From a virus: a stretch of DNA of 22,344 nt. Shown here piece by piece: positions 1 through 7,613 of the stretch (the first letter of the stretch is position 1; every line of letters starts with the position of its first letter). The stretch lies in the IMG/VR virus record IMGVR_UViG_3300025306_000010, positions 1 to 22,344 of that record. One strand, 5' to 3'. The notes below the pieces were generated by a model. It did not search any database, was not told the DNA's origin, and worked only from the letters and a program-made list of their open reading frames with translations. A program made the translations under genes and the position numbers.

Positions 1-52
1 GAATAGCCCACCACGAGATAGGAACCAGCAAGCGGAGCAAGCACGTAGGTAA

Positions 53-325
53 GCCCCCGCCGGCAGTCACCTGGACGAAAGCAGCCCAGGCGAAAAGACA
101 CCGATCGCTCAAATCGTTGGTGGAGTCGGCAACCGTCCCCCTGAATTACATGACGCCCACGAAGCCAATGCCCAGCTCATCGCCTGCGCTCCCGATCTTT
201 TCGACACCCTGGTACTGGTCAGGAATGAGCTTGAGAAGTGGTGCGACAATAAGCAGCACAATCTCTCCCAGGCGCTCGACTTCGCCAATGACTCTATCGC
301 CGAAGCCGAAGGAGTAACCCCATAA
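53..325 (+). pseudogene. 5'-incomplete phage gene with an ANAQLIACAPDL motif (Ea22-like type)
   Basis: The frame ending at TAA 323-325 reads as a credible protein of about 90 residues. It contains HEANAQLIACAPDLFDTL (codons from 158), which resembles the 'ANARLIAAAPELLEAL' motif found in many small phage early proteins of unknown function. The same frame has a stop at 50-52, and I find no ATG, GTG or TTG between that stop and the motif. The gene is therefore either decayed, frameshifted near its start, or begins with a rare codon such as CTG 71. A terminator follows within 5 bases of its stop, which supports a real gene end. The function is unknown. Confidence 0.45.
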
Positions 326-328
326 GAC

Positions 329-360
329 AAAGCCCCACCCTAACCCGGTGGGGCTTTTTG
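329..360 (+). terminator. Rho-independent terminator
   Basis: AAAGCCCCACC, then a 7-base loop (CTAACCC), then GGTGGGGCTTTTT: a GC-rich stem followed by a T run, directly after the stop at 325. It closes the upstream transcription unit before the promoter at 551. Confidence 0.85.
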
Positions 361-550
361 ATTCCAATTAGCCGTCGAGCCTGGATGCGCACCAGGCCCG
401 AGCAGTTTGTGGCGCTTACCCATTTTCGCATGGTACGCCTCGACCCTTTCCACTGGCACGCCGCTCCAGGGTCTTCTCACGGCAGCACACCAGCAGCCAC
501 ATTCTACCATAAAAGCCCGTGTCTTATAAGGCACTTTCTTCCACAATCAC
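361..550. other. Intergenic stretch without a recognisable gene
   Basis: Together with the flanking terminator and promoter this makes a 357-base gap between the genes ending at 325 and starting at 683. The short frames here have no ribosome binding site and no recognisable protein. I see no tRNA and no repeat. Confidence 0.5.
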
Positions 551-579
551 TTGACGTGCTGCAGGATCCGGATTATGAT
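551..579 (+). promoter_or_regulatory. Sigma70-type promoter for the early operon
   Basis: TTGACG (551-556), a spacer of exactly 17 bases, then TATGAT (574-579). Each box is one base from consensus. Transcription would start near 586, leaving a leader of roughly 95 bases before the ATG at 683. The leader contains a small hairpin (AAACCC 607-612 with GGGTTT 620-625) without a long T run. This could be an attenuator or a stabilising 5' hairpin, but that is inference only. Confidence 0.7.
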
Positions 580-682
580 TGGGGTGCGGAAATATGGAAG
601 AGCTAAAAACCCCTCCGGTGGGTTTGTGTCTCGCCACTCTTCCAGGCGACCGCAGACGCAAGCCCATCAGAGGAGTTTTTTT

Positions 683-991
683 ATGCCGATCAGGATCCAG
701 CGAAGTCGCAAGAAGGGCAGCCAGATGCCAGAAGGGGCAATCTATGTGGGCCGGCCAACCAAGTTTGGAAACCCCTACAAGGTGGGCGACCCGGATCCGA
801 TGTGGGTGGGTGGCGTTCTGGATGCCGCCAGCGCGGTGAGAATGTACGAATGGTACCTGGCAGCCAACCCCCATATAATAGCAGCCGCTATCCGGGACCT
901 GGCCGGTCACGACCTGGCCTGCTTTTGTAAACTCGATCGCCCGTGTCATGCGGATATTTTGCTGAAGATTGCCAACGGAGGGAAGCTATGA
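683..991 (+). CDS. DUF4326 domain protein
   Basis: This 102-residue protein starts at ATG 683, preceded by AGAGGAG (670-675) and a T run. The in-frame TTG at 551 falls inside the promoter and is rejected. It carries the hallmarks of DUF4326: YVGRPTKFGNPYKVGD near residues 20-35 and a C-terminal LACFCKLDRPCHADILLKIAN with clustered cysteines and a histidine. The family is common in phages and its reaction is not known to me. It is the first gene after the 551 promoter, and its stop overlaps the next start (ATGA at 988-991), so it is probably expressed early and translationally coupled. Confidence 0.85.
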   Translation: MPIRIQRSRKKGSQMPEGAIYVGRPTKFGNPYKVGDPDPMWVGGVLDAASAVRMYEWYLAANPHIIAAAIRDLAGHDLACFCKLDRPCHADILLKIANGGKL

Positions 992-1452
992 GCGAAGCAT
1001 TGTTGCCGCCCAAAGACATTGTTCAAAAGTTAGATGAGGTCCAAAAGTGGCTTGACTGTCACAAAGGCGTAATCTACATGGAGGACGGCGAGGGTTGGTA
1101 TATCGCCGAAGGGCTGCAAGTTAAAATATTTGCGACCGTTAATCATAGCGAGAAACTAATTGAAAACGAAATCGGAAAGAATAAATCTGGTTATGTTTAT
1201 CTTTTGCATTGCCCCCAGAACGACCTTTATAAAATTGGAAGGGCGACACATTCTCCTACAAGACAACATCAAATTGCTAAGCAATCCCCGGTAGAAATAA
1301 ACATGCTTCATTCTTTTTTAAGTGACAACGCGCCGCTGGCAGAAAAAATATTGCACGAGAAGAACGCAGCCAAACGAGTAAGAGGGGAATGGTTCTGTTT
1401 GACCTATAATGAAGTCCGAGAAATTACATCTTTGCAGGATGGGTCATTATGA
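988..1452 (+). CDS. GIY-YIG / T5orf172-type (Mug113-like) domain protein
   Basis: This 154-residue protein starts at ATG 988, preceded by GGAGGGAAGCT. The upstream ATG at 943 lies inside the previous gene and lacks a binding site. Residues 68-140 match the T5orf172/Mug113 pattern of the GIY-YIG superfamily: GYVYLLHC, then LYKIGRA (80-86), an arginine-containing helix (TRQHQIAKQSP), a glutamate in the APLAEKILHEK helix, and KRVRGEWFCLT. Family members are small nuclease-like phage proteins with poorly defined roles. The N-terminal 65 residues are not recognised. Lower GC and AAA/AAT-rich codons than its neighbours hint at separate acquisition. It overlaps the next gene by ATGA. Confidence 0.75.
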   Translation: MSEALLPPKDIVQKLDEVQKWLDCHKGVIYMEDGEGWYIAEGLQVKIFATVNHSEKLIENEIGKNKSGYVYLLHCPQNDLYKIGRATHSPTRQHQIAKQSPVEINMLHSFLSDNAPLAEKILHEKNAAKRVRGEWFCLTYNEVREITSLQDGSL

Positions 1453-2171
1453 GCGTCGATACCATGAGCCGTGTGTTCTGGACAGACATTCCCGATCTGG
1501 CTTATCCCGACAAAAAAGGGAAGCTGGTAACTGTCCAGGCAAGCACTTGTAAAATAGTCTTGCTCGCCATAGCAGATAACGCCAATGATTACGGGGAGAA
1601 TAGCTGGCAAAGTTTCGATACGCTCAAAACCAAAACCAGCCTGCAGAAGCGCTCCGTCATTCGTGCAATTCGTTCCCTGGTCGAAAATAAATATCTCATG
1701 CTCGACGGAATAAGCAGATTTGGAACCAATAACTATACCGTGAATGTGGCGGTGCTTGGTCAAAGACCCCCCAGAAGAGGGGTATTTGCTAGTGACGTAG
1801 AGTCACTAGCAAAACCAGCCAAAACTCCAGCTAGTGACTCTGGGGCTGTAGCTAGTGACTCTGGGGCGCCAGGTAGTGACGGTGAGTCACCCGATCCATC
1901 CTTATCCATCCCTAAACCACCCAAAGAGGAGGATGTAGAAAAAGAAAAAATTCTCAAAGACCTGACGATGGTCGCTCGATCGGTGTTCGGCAACAATATC
2001 ACTCTCTGGCGCAATCTATCCAGGGAGCTTGAAAAGGAATCTGTCAGGATCCACCGTGAAGATGGCAGGCTGCTCATCGGCGGGTTAGGTATGCAAGCAG
2101 CCATGTTCCAGGACAGATACGCCCGCTCGTTTTCCAACTGTCTCACCACTGAAGTGATCTTCGAGGAGTAA
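1449..2171 (+). CDS. Winged-helix phage replication-type protein
   Basis: This 240-residue protein starts at ATG 1449 and overlaps the previous stop; ATG 1464 is an alternative. Residues about 30-100 look like a winged helix-turn-helix (HTH_36-like): ASTCKIVLLAIADNAND, a TSLQKRSVIRAIRSLVEN recognition-helix region, and a strand pair GISRFGTNNYTVNV. Residues 110-165 are a low-complexity linker with a 7-residue period (ASDSGAV, ASDSGAP, GSDGES), followed by a C-terminal helical domain. This architecture is typical of phage replication initiators or helicase-loader partners. The linker DNA carries phased repeats, as in lambda O, where the origin lies inside the initiator gene. The initiator role is inferred. 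Confidence 0.65.
   Translation: MSVDTMSRVFWTDIPDLAYPDKKGKLVTVQASTCKIVLLAIADNANDYGENSWQSFDTLKTKTSLQKRSVIRAIRSLVENKYLMLDGISRFGTNNYTVNVAVLGQRPPRRGVFASDVESLAKPAKTPASDSGAVASDSGAPGSDGESPDPSLSIPKPPKEEDVEKEKILKDLTMVARSVFGNNITLWRNLSRELEKESVRIHREDGRLLIGGLGMQAAMFQDRYARSFSNCLTTEVIFEE
1784..1890 (+). repeat. Iteron-like TAGTGAC repeats, candidate replication origin
   Basis: TAGTGAC occurs at 1790, 1832, 1853 and 1874. The last three are exactly 21 bases apart and the first is 42 (2 x 21) upstream. An inverted copy GTCACTA lies at 1802-1808 and forms, with the 1790 copy, a 12-bp-arm, 5-bp-loop palindrome (1785-1813). A further half site GTCAC lies at 1886-1890. Helical phasing plus an inverted copy inside a replication-type gene suggests initiator binding sites. 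The array also encodes the 7-residue protein repeats, so a purely protein-level origin is possible. Confidence 0.5.
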
Positions 2172-2174
2172 TCA

Positions 2175-2426
2175 ATGAATGTCCAAACCCCCCAAGAAAA
2201 GAAGCGCCAGTACAATAAAACATACAACCAAAACCGCAACGCAAAGCGCAATGCTTACCTACTCGACGTAAAGCAGGTGAAGACCGTAAAGAAAATTGAG
2301 GTCGAATATCCTGGCTGCGCTTTCCGTGACAGAATGAGCAAAGCTGAGTTTGACCGGCACCCGGATACTGAATTTCCTTCCGGAACCAGGATATTCATGG
2401 GAGATAAAACGTGGATCATAAAATAG
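2175..2426 (+). CDS. Small basic protein of unknown function
   Basis: This 83-residue protein starts at ATG 2175, with GAGGAG overlapping the previous gene's end. The N-terminal third is highly basic and Asn/Lys rich (QEKKRQYNKTYNQNRNAKRN). The rest is a compact, mixed segment ending in a β-like TRIFMGDKTWIIK. No family is recognised. It lies in the replication/methylation operon, 3 bases after the winged-helix gene and overlapping the methyltransferase by 16 bases, so it is probably co-translated with both. Nucleic-acid binding is plausible from charge alone. Confidence 0.65.
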   Translation: MNVQTPQEKKRQYNKTYNQNRNAKRNAYLLDVKQVKTVKKIEVEYPGCAFRDRMSKAEFDRHPDTEFPSGTRIFMGDKTWIIK

Positions 2427-4165
2427 CCGTCGACGAATGGGCGGGATGTTATCCGTCGAACTGGAAAGGCATGATCGTCCCGGATGCCATAGCGCATCCG
2501 GCGAAATTCTCGTCGAAACTCATCCGGCGCATCTATGAACACATGAGAGAAGAGGATTGGATACCGGAAGGCTCGACAATAATTGATCCCTTCGGAGGGG
2601 TCGCGCTTGGGAGTCTGGACGCCCAGCGACTAGGTTTGTGCTGGCGGGGGGTGGAATTGGAGCCTCGTTTTGCAGATTTAGGAAACGCCAATATCGCAGA
2701 GTGGAATCGCCGCTTTTCGAGGATGCCGGGCTGGTCAGTGGACGCGCACCTGTTTAATGGCGACAGTCGGGAATTGGTAAAGGTTCTAAAAGAAGCGGGG
2801 GCGCTTGATCCGAGGTCGGCTGTATCAAGTCCGCCGTATGCTGGAACTCCGATAGTCTCTTTCACAGACGACAAAGAACGCACGAAGGAAATAAATCGTC
2901 AATTGAAAAAGCAAGGGTATATCGAATGGCAAGGAAAGAGATACTCCGAAGTCGAATGGCGCGCTATGAACCACGGGCGCATTGACGGACGCACTACGCG
3001 CGGAGCAAAAAAGGGCGCGATTGGCTACTCCGCCGCAACAATATCATCTCCTCCTTATGCTGAAAGCATCGGTAACGCCGAACAAAGTGGGATTGATTGG
3101 AGCAAGCAGGCGGACCGGGAAACCACACACCCGCATGGATGGAACGGGGCTGGCTACTCCGCCGTCGTTACTTCCCCGCCGTATGCAGACAGTATGGAGA
3201 AACCTAACGGGATTGACCGGGACAAAATAAAGAGCACAGCCGGCCCAAACAGTCAGGCCCTGCAAGATACGCGGTACTCTGCCCCCGCCGCGCCTTCGGC
3301 TGTTATTTCTTCCCCGCCTTACGCAGACGGATGTGCTCACACTGGCGGGGACACGCCCACCAGCCAGGATCACATCGAAGGCGGTACGATCAACCTACCA
3401 GGTATCCGTGGTGTAGTTTCCAGCCCGCCCTACTCCGAAACCCGCATCGGGCAGGAAAGCGGTCAGGAGAGTTGTGGGCCCGGCGACCAGTATAGCTCAA
3501 CACCAGGACAGCTTGGATCTATGAAAGCCAACGGGTTCGAGGCGGCAATCTCTTCCCCGCCCTGGGGCAAAATGGAAGAAGGCCAGGGAATTGCTGCCGC
3601 CTTACGAGGAGAAGAGACCAGATCAACTTTGCCCAATAATCACTCCGGCCCTAATCAGGGCTACCAGGCCAGCGTGAGCAGTCCGCCGTTCCGCCAAACT
3701 TCCGGCGGCACAAACGAAAACAATCCTCTCGGCAGAGGCGATCCAGGTCTTATCCGCAGGCACGCAGCCGGAAACGCAGCCGCCAAAGCCTACGGATCAA
3801 CGGATGGACAACTTGCCAATACAACAGATGATGACTTCTGGATGGCTGCCCGTCGGATATTAGATCAGGTCTACCAGGTGCTTGAACCAGGCGCTCACGC
3901 AGTCTGGGTGGTCAAGTCATTCGTCAAGAATAAGGCCCGTGTTGACTTCCCGAATCAATGGCGCCAGGTTTGCGAGGCGGCCGGTTTTATAACGCTCCAC
4001 GAACACCACGCCCTGCTCATCCGTGACAAAGGCACCAGTCACACCTTGGAAGGCGGGACGGTGCATCACCAGACGGAAACCAAGTCATTCTTCCGCAGGC
4101 TGGCTGAAAATAAAGGATCACCCAGGATCGATTGGGAAGTGGTCTATTGTATGGTTAAGCCATGA
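2411..4165 (+). CDS. DNA amino-methyltransferase with seven SPP(Y/W/F) motifs
   Basis: This 584-residue protein starts at GTG 2411, with GGGAG 7-8 bases upstream. Motif I of an S-adenosylmethionine methyltransferase is at 59-63 (DPFGG) and the acidic motif II at 80-87 (GVELEPRF). The catalytic motif IV (S/D)PP(Y/W/F) of N4-cytosine/N6-adenine enzymes appears seven times, with serines at residues 140, 213, 255, 301, 338, 382 and 424, mostly as SSPPYA. The C-terminal part (about 475-584) has LEPGAHAVWVVKSF and LIRDKGTSH, resembling the closing strands of the fold. The normal enzyme has a single motif IV, so the middle 300 residues look like a repeat expansion. It overlaps the C5-methyltransferase by ATGA. 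The target site is unknown. Confidence 0.8.
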   Translation: MDHKIAVDEWAGCYPSNWKGMIVPDAIAHPAKFSSKLIRRIYEHMREEDWIPEGSTIIDPFGGVALGSLDAQRLGLCWRGVELEPRFADLGNANIAEWNRRFSRMPGWSVDAHLFNGDSRELVKVLKEAGALDPRSAVSSPPYAGTPIVSFTDDKERTKEINRQLKKQGYIEWQGKRYSEVEWRAMNHGRIDGRTTRGAKKGAIGYSAATISSPPYAESIGNAEQSGIDWSKQADRETTHPHGWNGAGYSAVVTSPPYADSMEKPNGIDRDKIKSTAGPNSQALQDTRYSAPAAPSAVISSPPYADGCAHTGGDTPTSQDHIEGGTINLPGIRGVVSSPPYSETRIGQESGQESCGPGDQYSSTPGQLGSMKANGFEAAISSPPWGKMEEGQGIAAALRGEETRSTLPNNHSGPNQGYQASVSSPPFRQTSGGTNENNPLGRGDPGLIRRHAAGNAAAKAYGSTDGQLANTTDDDFWMAARRILDQVYQVLEPGAHAVWVVKSFVKNKARVDFPNQWRQVCEAAGFITLHEHHALLIRDKGTSHTLEGGTVHHQTETKSFFRRLAENKGSPRIDWEVVYCMVKP

Positions 4166-4971
4166 GCGAAGACTATGTCTTACATAACGGAATTGTGTGT
4201 CCTTTACACGTCGCAACCAAACCAAAGTTACCCGTGGGGATTGATCTATTCTGTGGCTGCGGAGGCTCCAGTCTTGGATTTATGCAAGCTGGCTTTGAAA
4301 TCATTGCCGCATGTGATAATGACCCTGTGGCTGCAATCACTTATACTTATAATCTGGGGGCATATCCCATGAAGTTTGTCTTCATCGAACCGAGTGACCG
4401 GGAAGCAATGGAAAAAGCACTCCGAAAAGAAATGGGCTTCGACTCGAAAAAGAATGAGATTAAAAAGGGTTTTATCACCGGCCAGGGTTGGAAACACTCT
4501 CATCCGGAAGTGCCTGGCGTGGGGGTTTTCTTTCTGGGAGACATCCGTAAATTGACCGGCAAACAGATTCTTGATGCAGTAGGCAGGAAACTCGGAGAAG
4601 TAGATTGCGTGATGGGCAGTCCCCCCTGCCAGGGATTTTCCACGGCAGGTAAGCGAGAAGTTATGGATCCAAGGAATAGTCTGGTTTTTGAATTTGCTCG
4701 CTTGGTGCTTGAGATCAAACCCAGAACGATGATATTTGAAAATGTGCCCGGCATTATAAACATGCTTACTCCAGAAGGTCTGCCCGTGCTGGACGTCTTT
4801 TGTAATATGCTGGAGAAAGGTGAATATGGATCCGCTGAAGTGCTGAAGAAATCGTTGCTGGTCAGCGCAGGTATGGGAGCGGCGGTAAAAGGGAAAAAGC
4901 GCATCAAAAGAAAAGATCCGGAAGAAACCGAAGTGGATAAAACCGATCTTCAATTAGAACTAAATCTATAA
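4162..4971 (+). CDS. C5-cytosine DNA methyltransferase, C-terminally short
   Basis: This 269-residue protein starts at ATG 4162, coupled to the previous stop. Motif I is at 28-40 (DLFCGCGGSSLGF), the catalytic motif IV at 152-160 (GSPPCQGFS, nucleophile Cys156) and motif VI ENV at 193-195. About 75 residues with many lysines separate motif II from motif IV, more than usual. The C-terminus (from about 235) is a Lys/Glu tail ending LQLELNL. I see no QxRxR (VIII), no target-recognition domain and no motif X (GNxVxP), so it is much shorter than the usual 330-450 residues. It may need a partner, be a distinct short phage subfamily, or be inactive. Confidence 0.8.
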   Translation: MSEDYVLHNGIVCPLHVATKPKLPVGIDLFCGCGGSSLGFMQAGFEIIAACDNDPVAAITYTYNLGAYPMKFVFIEPSDREAMEKALRKEMGFDSKKNEIKKGFITGQGWKHSHPEVPGVGVFFLGDIRKLTGKQILDAVGRKLGEVDCVMGSPPCQGFSTAGKREVMDPRNSLVFEFARLVLEIKPRTMIFENVPGIINMLTPEGLPVLDVFCNMLEKGEYGSAEVLKKSLLVSAGMGAAVKGKKRIKRKDPEETEVDKTDLQLELNL

Positions 4972-4988
4972 CCCCGAAAGGAGAAAAT

Positions 4989-5396
4989 GTGGCCAACAAA
5001 AAATACGACGAAATGAAACACCTGCCGGACGGCCTCGAAGAAGCCACCCTGGAGACCCTGGAGAAAGACGCCGTCGGCAAGCCGAATACCATGAGTAGGC
5101 ACGACCTGGTCTACCTTACCAGCGCCAGGATGATGCGAAAGATCGACGAGCGCCAGGTGCGCCTGGCTGTCCACGCCCTACGCAGAAAAGGGCACCTGGT
5201 CTGCTCCGCCCCTGGAGAGATAGGCGGTTATTGGCTGGCCGTAAACTGGGGAGAAGTCGATGAGTGCTGCGATCACGAGTTTCATTCCAAAGCTCTTAAT
5301 CTGCTCAAAACAGAAAGCTGCATGAAAATGGCTGCCCGCCAGCTCTTTGGCGAAGCCGTGCAGCTCGGGCTGATGCTTGAGAAAGCCGAGGTATAA
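4989..5396 (+). CDS. Winged-helix DNA-binding-type protein
   Basis: This 135-residue protein starts at GTG 4989, with AAAGGAG 7 bases upstream; the ATG at 4987 is out of frame. Residues about 45-85 (RKIDERQVRLAVHALRRKGH, LVCSAPGEIGGYWLAV) have a helix-helix-strand-wing pattern like small phage winged-helix proteins. The C-terminal half is helical and charged. No specific family was confirmed. It lies 17 bases after the cytosine methyltransferase in the early operon, so it could be a regulator or a replication accessory. Confidence 0.65.
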   Translation: MANKKYDEMKHLPDGLEEATLETLEKDAVGKPNTMSRHDLVYLTSARMMRKIDERQVRLAVHALRRKGHLVCSAPGEIGGYWLAVNWGEVDECCDHEFHSKALNLLKTESCMKMAARQLFGEAVQLGLMLEKAEV

Positions 5397-5397
5397 A

Positions 5398-5664
5398 ATG
5401 GCATTGATCGATGTAACGAACATTCCCCCAAAAGAATGGCCTGCAGCCGATTACGCTATCACCTGGGAGCAAGGTATCGGCTGGGTCAGATCCACTGTAG
5501 CTGGCGCAAAGAAGCGCAGGCTTTACCAAGAAGGAAGAACCCTACAGAGGGCGACTAAACACGCCAGGGTTATTTCCACCAACAAGAGCAACAGGGCAGC
5601 AATCCTAAAGGTTTATAGAAAAGTCCTGGAAGCTCGCAAATCGAAAGGAGAGACCCGTGAGTGA
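5398..5664 (+). CDS. Small basic protein of unknown function
   Basis: This 88-residue protein starts at ATG 5398, one base after the previous stop, with GAGG about 6 bases upstream. The in-frame TTG at 5377 is less likely. The first half is aromatic (EWPAADYAITWEQGIGWVR). The second is strongly basic (KKRRLYQEGRTLQRATKHAR and KVYRKVLEARKSK), which would suit nucleic-acid contact. It overlaps the next gene by 8 bases. No family is recognised. Confidence 0.6.
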   Translation: MALIDVTNIPPKEWPAADYAITWEQGIGWVRSTVAGAKKRRLYQEGRTLQRATKHARVISTNKSNRAAILKVYRKVLEARKSKGETRE

Positions 5665-6109
5665 AGAGATTGTACTTGACTGTATGATAAAGAGCGACTC
5701 TGCAGACTGGAGGGGCGGGGACATAAAGATCAACCTCGAAGCCACCGTCGAAGACTCCGAATACGAACGAGATCGGCTTGGCGAGCTTGCCAGGGATAAT
5801 ATTCCTTGCATCGTTCGTATTCACCAGAAAGATCTCGAAATAAACACCGCCCTGGAGCTGGCTTGTAAGGTCAAAGCAGTGCGCACGGATCACAAGACCC
5901 TGCTGGTTGTTGTAGCTATCATAGCAGATGTTTCCCAAGAAAACATCCAGAAGGCACTCTCCCTGGGCGTCTTGTCCGCCATGAATACACCCATCACCGC
6001 CCGCTTCGAGAGCCAGCAGATGCACATGAATTTCCTGGATAAGGTCCAGTCAGGCGAAGTCACCGGAACAGCCTGGATCTCGGGAGAAGAGACCGACACA
6101 GAAGAGTAG
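5657..6109 (+). CDS. Acidic protein of unknown function, last gene of the rightward operon
   Basis: This 150-residue protein starts at GTG 5657, with AAAGGAGAGA (5644-5653) just upstream. It is acidic (GEETDTEE tail) with a β-rich start (EIVLDCMIKSDSADWRGGDIKINLEATVED) and alternating hydrophobic strands (CIVRIHQKDLEINTALELACKVKAVRTD, TLLVVVAIIADV). No signal peptide or membrane segment is seen and no family is recognised. It may be a recombination or replication accessory by position, but the sequence does not show this. The operon terminator follows. Confidence 0.65.
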   Translation: MSEEIVLDCMIKSDSADWRGGDIKINLEATVEDSEYERDRLGELARDNIPCIVRIHQKDLEINTALELACKVKAVRTDHKTLLVVVAIIADVSQENIQKALSLGVLSAMNTPITARFESQQMHMNFLDKVQSGEVTGTAWISGEETDTEE

Positions 6110-6111
6110 AC

Positions 6112-6142
6112 AAAAGGCCGTCTCATAAGAGACGGCTTTTTT
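6112..6142. terminator. Intrinsic terminator between convergent operons
   Basis: A perfect 8-bp stem GCCGTCTC (6117-6124), loop ATAA, GAGACGGC (6129-6136) is followed by a run of six T. On the other strand the run after the stem is only AAAA read as TTTT. It therefore ends the rightward operon strongly and may also end the leftward late operon, whose last stop is at 6161. Confidence 0.9.
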
Positions 6143-6160
6143 GTTGCCTGTCATCGATCG

Positions 6161-6439
6161 TTACAAAACGGACTTGGGCAATTCCTTACTTGCTTTGACT
6201 TCCTTCACGAAGTCCACAGAGCCAGCCGCGCCCAGGAATAGCACAATGACATTGACGACTGCAGTCAGCCAGGGTGCGACGACCGGGAATTGTGCAATCA
6301 CGACCGGCACAAGTCCCATAATTAAGGCAACGATGAACACGGCCAGCAGGACGCGCCAGCCCTTCAAGCTCAGTTGCACTTTGAAGAACTGCGCAACCGC
6401 AACGATGAACACGGCGGTCAGAACGAGATTGTCGGACAT
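6161..6439 (-). CDS. Holin-like small membrane protein
   Basis: This 92-residue protein starts at ATG 6439-6437, with AAAGGAG 8 bases upstream; longer in-frame starts lack a binding site. Three hydrophobic segments are visible at about 5-20 (LVLTAVFIVAVAQFF), 29-50 (VLLAVFIVALIMGLVPVVIA) and 55-72, with a charged C-terminus (VKEVKASKELPK). Size, topology and its place after the endolysin fit a holin that permeabilises the inner membrane. It is the last gene of the leftward operon. No holin family signature was identified, so the role comes from context. Confidence 0.65.
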   Translation of the reverse strand: MSDNLVLTAVFIVAVAQFFKVQLSLKGWRVLLAVFIVALIMGLVPVVIAQFPVVAPWLTAVVNVIVLFLGAAGSVDFVKEVKASKELPKSVL

Positions 6440-6459
6440 ATCAGACTCCTTTGCTATTG

Positions 6460-6834
6460 CTATTTCCACTTTAGAAGAACGGCGGCGCCCAACAAGAGAA
6501 ACGTGGCTATCTCTCCGATTGCAAGGATCCACAATTGCCGCCTGAAAGCTACGGCCTCGCTGCGATCTTTATTCGCAGAGGCGACGGTTATCGCAAGAGT
6601 ATCCTTCTTGTCTTGTTTGTTTTCCTTTCTTTCTCCATCGCGTTCTTCAATCCAAGCACTATGCTGACGTACTGTTTCGGAAAGTGGGAGTTGACCATTT
6701 CCCGTCACAAGGATTTTATACATTGCTTTCGTCATTTCCTTTGTCTCTGCCTCTCCAGAAACATGAGAAGCAACCAAAAAGGCAAGCGAAGTTACTTGTG
6801 CAAGAAGTTGTTGCGTGGGCGTCAGTGCTGGCAT
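6460..6834 (-). CDS. Tail-anchored membrane protein of the lysis cassette
   Basis: This 124-residue protein starts at ATG 6834-6832, with AGGAG 8 bases upstream. The central part is charged and helical (about 60-95: AWIEERDGERKENKQDKKD and following), probably a coiled coil. One C-terminal transmembrane helix ends the protein (about 104-122: LWILAIGEIATFLLLGAAVLL) before a KWK tail. This layout is like XhlA-type lysis accessories, but no sequence match is claimed. It lies between the endolysin and the holin-like gene. Confidence 0.6.
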   Translation of the reverse strand: MPALTPTQQLLAQVTSLAFLVASHVSGEAETKEMTKAMYKILVTGNGQLPLSETVRQHSAWIEERDGERKENKQDKKDTLAITVASANKDRSEAVAFRRQLWILAIGEIATFLLLGAAVLLKWK

Positions 6835-6845
6835 GATGTTAGCTC

Positions 6846-7604
6846 CTATGCTGCTTTTGTGAGAAATTCCATGAACACCCAACCGGTGCCATCAGCGAGC
6901 TTCCCCCATTCGCCAGGAACCCCCGTAATCATCACAGACGGATTGACCGACCGCCAAATTGTGCGCACAAAGGCTGTGGCAGAGCTGGCGCCCGCCCTGA
7001 CGTTGATACCGTTGATCTTCAGTAGGTACTTTACTCCGCTGGGAGGTGGGACGGAGATTGACAGGTCCTGGATGGGCACTGTCATCAGGATCGCTCCGCC
7101 ATTGGGGTTGCCGTCCAGGGCGCATTGAGCCCAAGCGTCCTTCCACACGGCGATCGGTATCTCACGCCCGGCACCGCTGCCCGTCGAGTAAGGGTCGTTG
7201 ATGCAGACATTTTTGATGTCCACACCGATCACTACCACGAAGTGCGCACCGAGGAAGCCGGTCTTTTCAGTCAAGCCTGCCTTGACCAATACTGCGTAGT
7301 GTATAAGTGCAATGGCTGGCAGGTTGCCAACCAGTACCTCGAATAGGTTACTGGTTTTCAGATCCACCAGCCACTTGTTCTTGACGCCGTAAAGCGGGGA
7401 AGCGAGCAGGGACTGCAGGCCCCCGGCTGAGAGCGCCACATCCCCTCCGGGATGAATTGAGTCGTAAATCTGGTCTACCGACGTGGCAAGCGCCAGACGA
7501 TAGGCACGCAGAACCATCAGAACGCTGGCAGCACCGCAGTCATTATTGTGCAGTGTGGCGCCTGGCGTGATTTGAGAAACATAGGGAACTTGCAGAGTGT
7601 TCAT
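6846..7604 (-). CDS. Endolysin: C39-like cysteine peptidase plus SH3 domain
   Basis: This 252-residue protein starts at ATG 7604, with AGGAG 8 bases upstream. Residues 1-175 look like a C39-like papain-fold peptidase: NNDCGAASVLMVLRAY with catalytic Cys23, GAHFVVVIGVD with His121, and INDPYS with Asp137. Residues about 190-250 form a bacterial SH3-type wall-binding domain (YLLKINGINVRAGAS through GWVFMEFLT). No signal peptide is seen, so export through a holin is expected. It should cut peptide bonds of host peptidoglycan. Its neighbours are a secreted PT-rich protein and two small membrane proteins, which supports a lysis cassette. Confidence 0.8.
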   Translation of the reverse strand: MNTLQVPYVSQITPGATLHNNDCGAASVLMVLRAYRLALATSVDQIYDSIHPGGDVALSAGGLQSLLASPLYGVKNKWLVDLKTSNLFEVLVGNLPAIALIHYAVLVKAGLTEKTGFLGAHFVVVIGVDIKNVCINDPYSTGSGAGREIPIAVWKDAWAQCALDGNPNGGAILMTVPIQDLSISVPPPSGVKYLLKINGINVRAGASSATAFVRTIWRSVNPSVMITGVPGEWGKLADGTGWVFMEFLTKAA

Positions 7605-7613
7605 TATTTTCTC

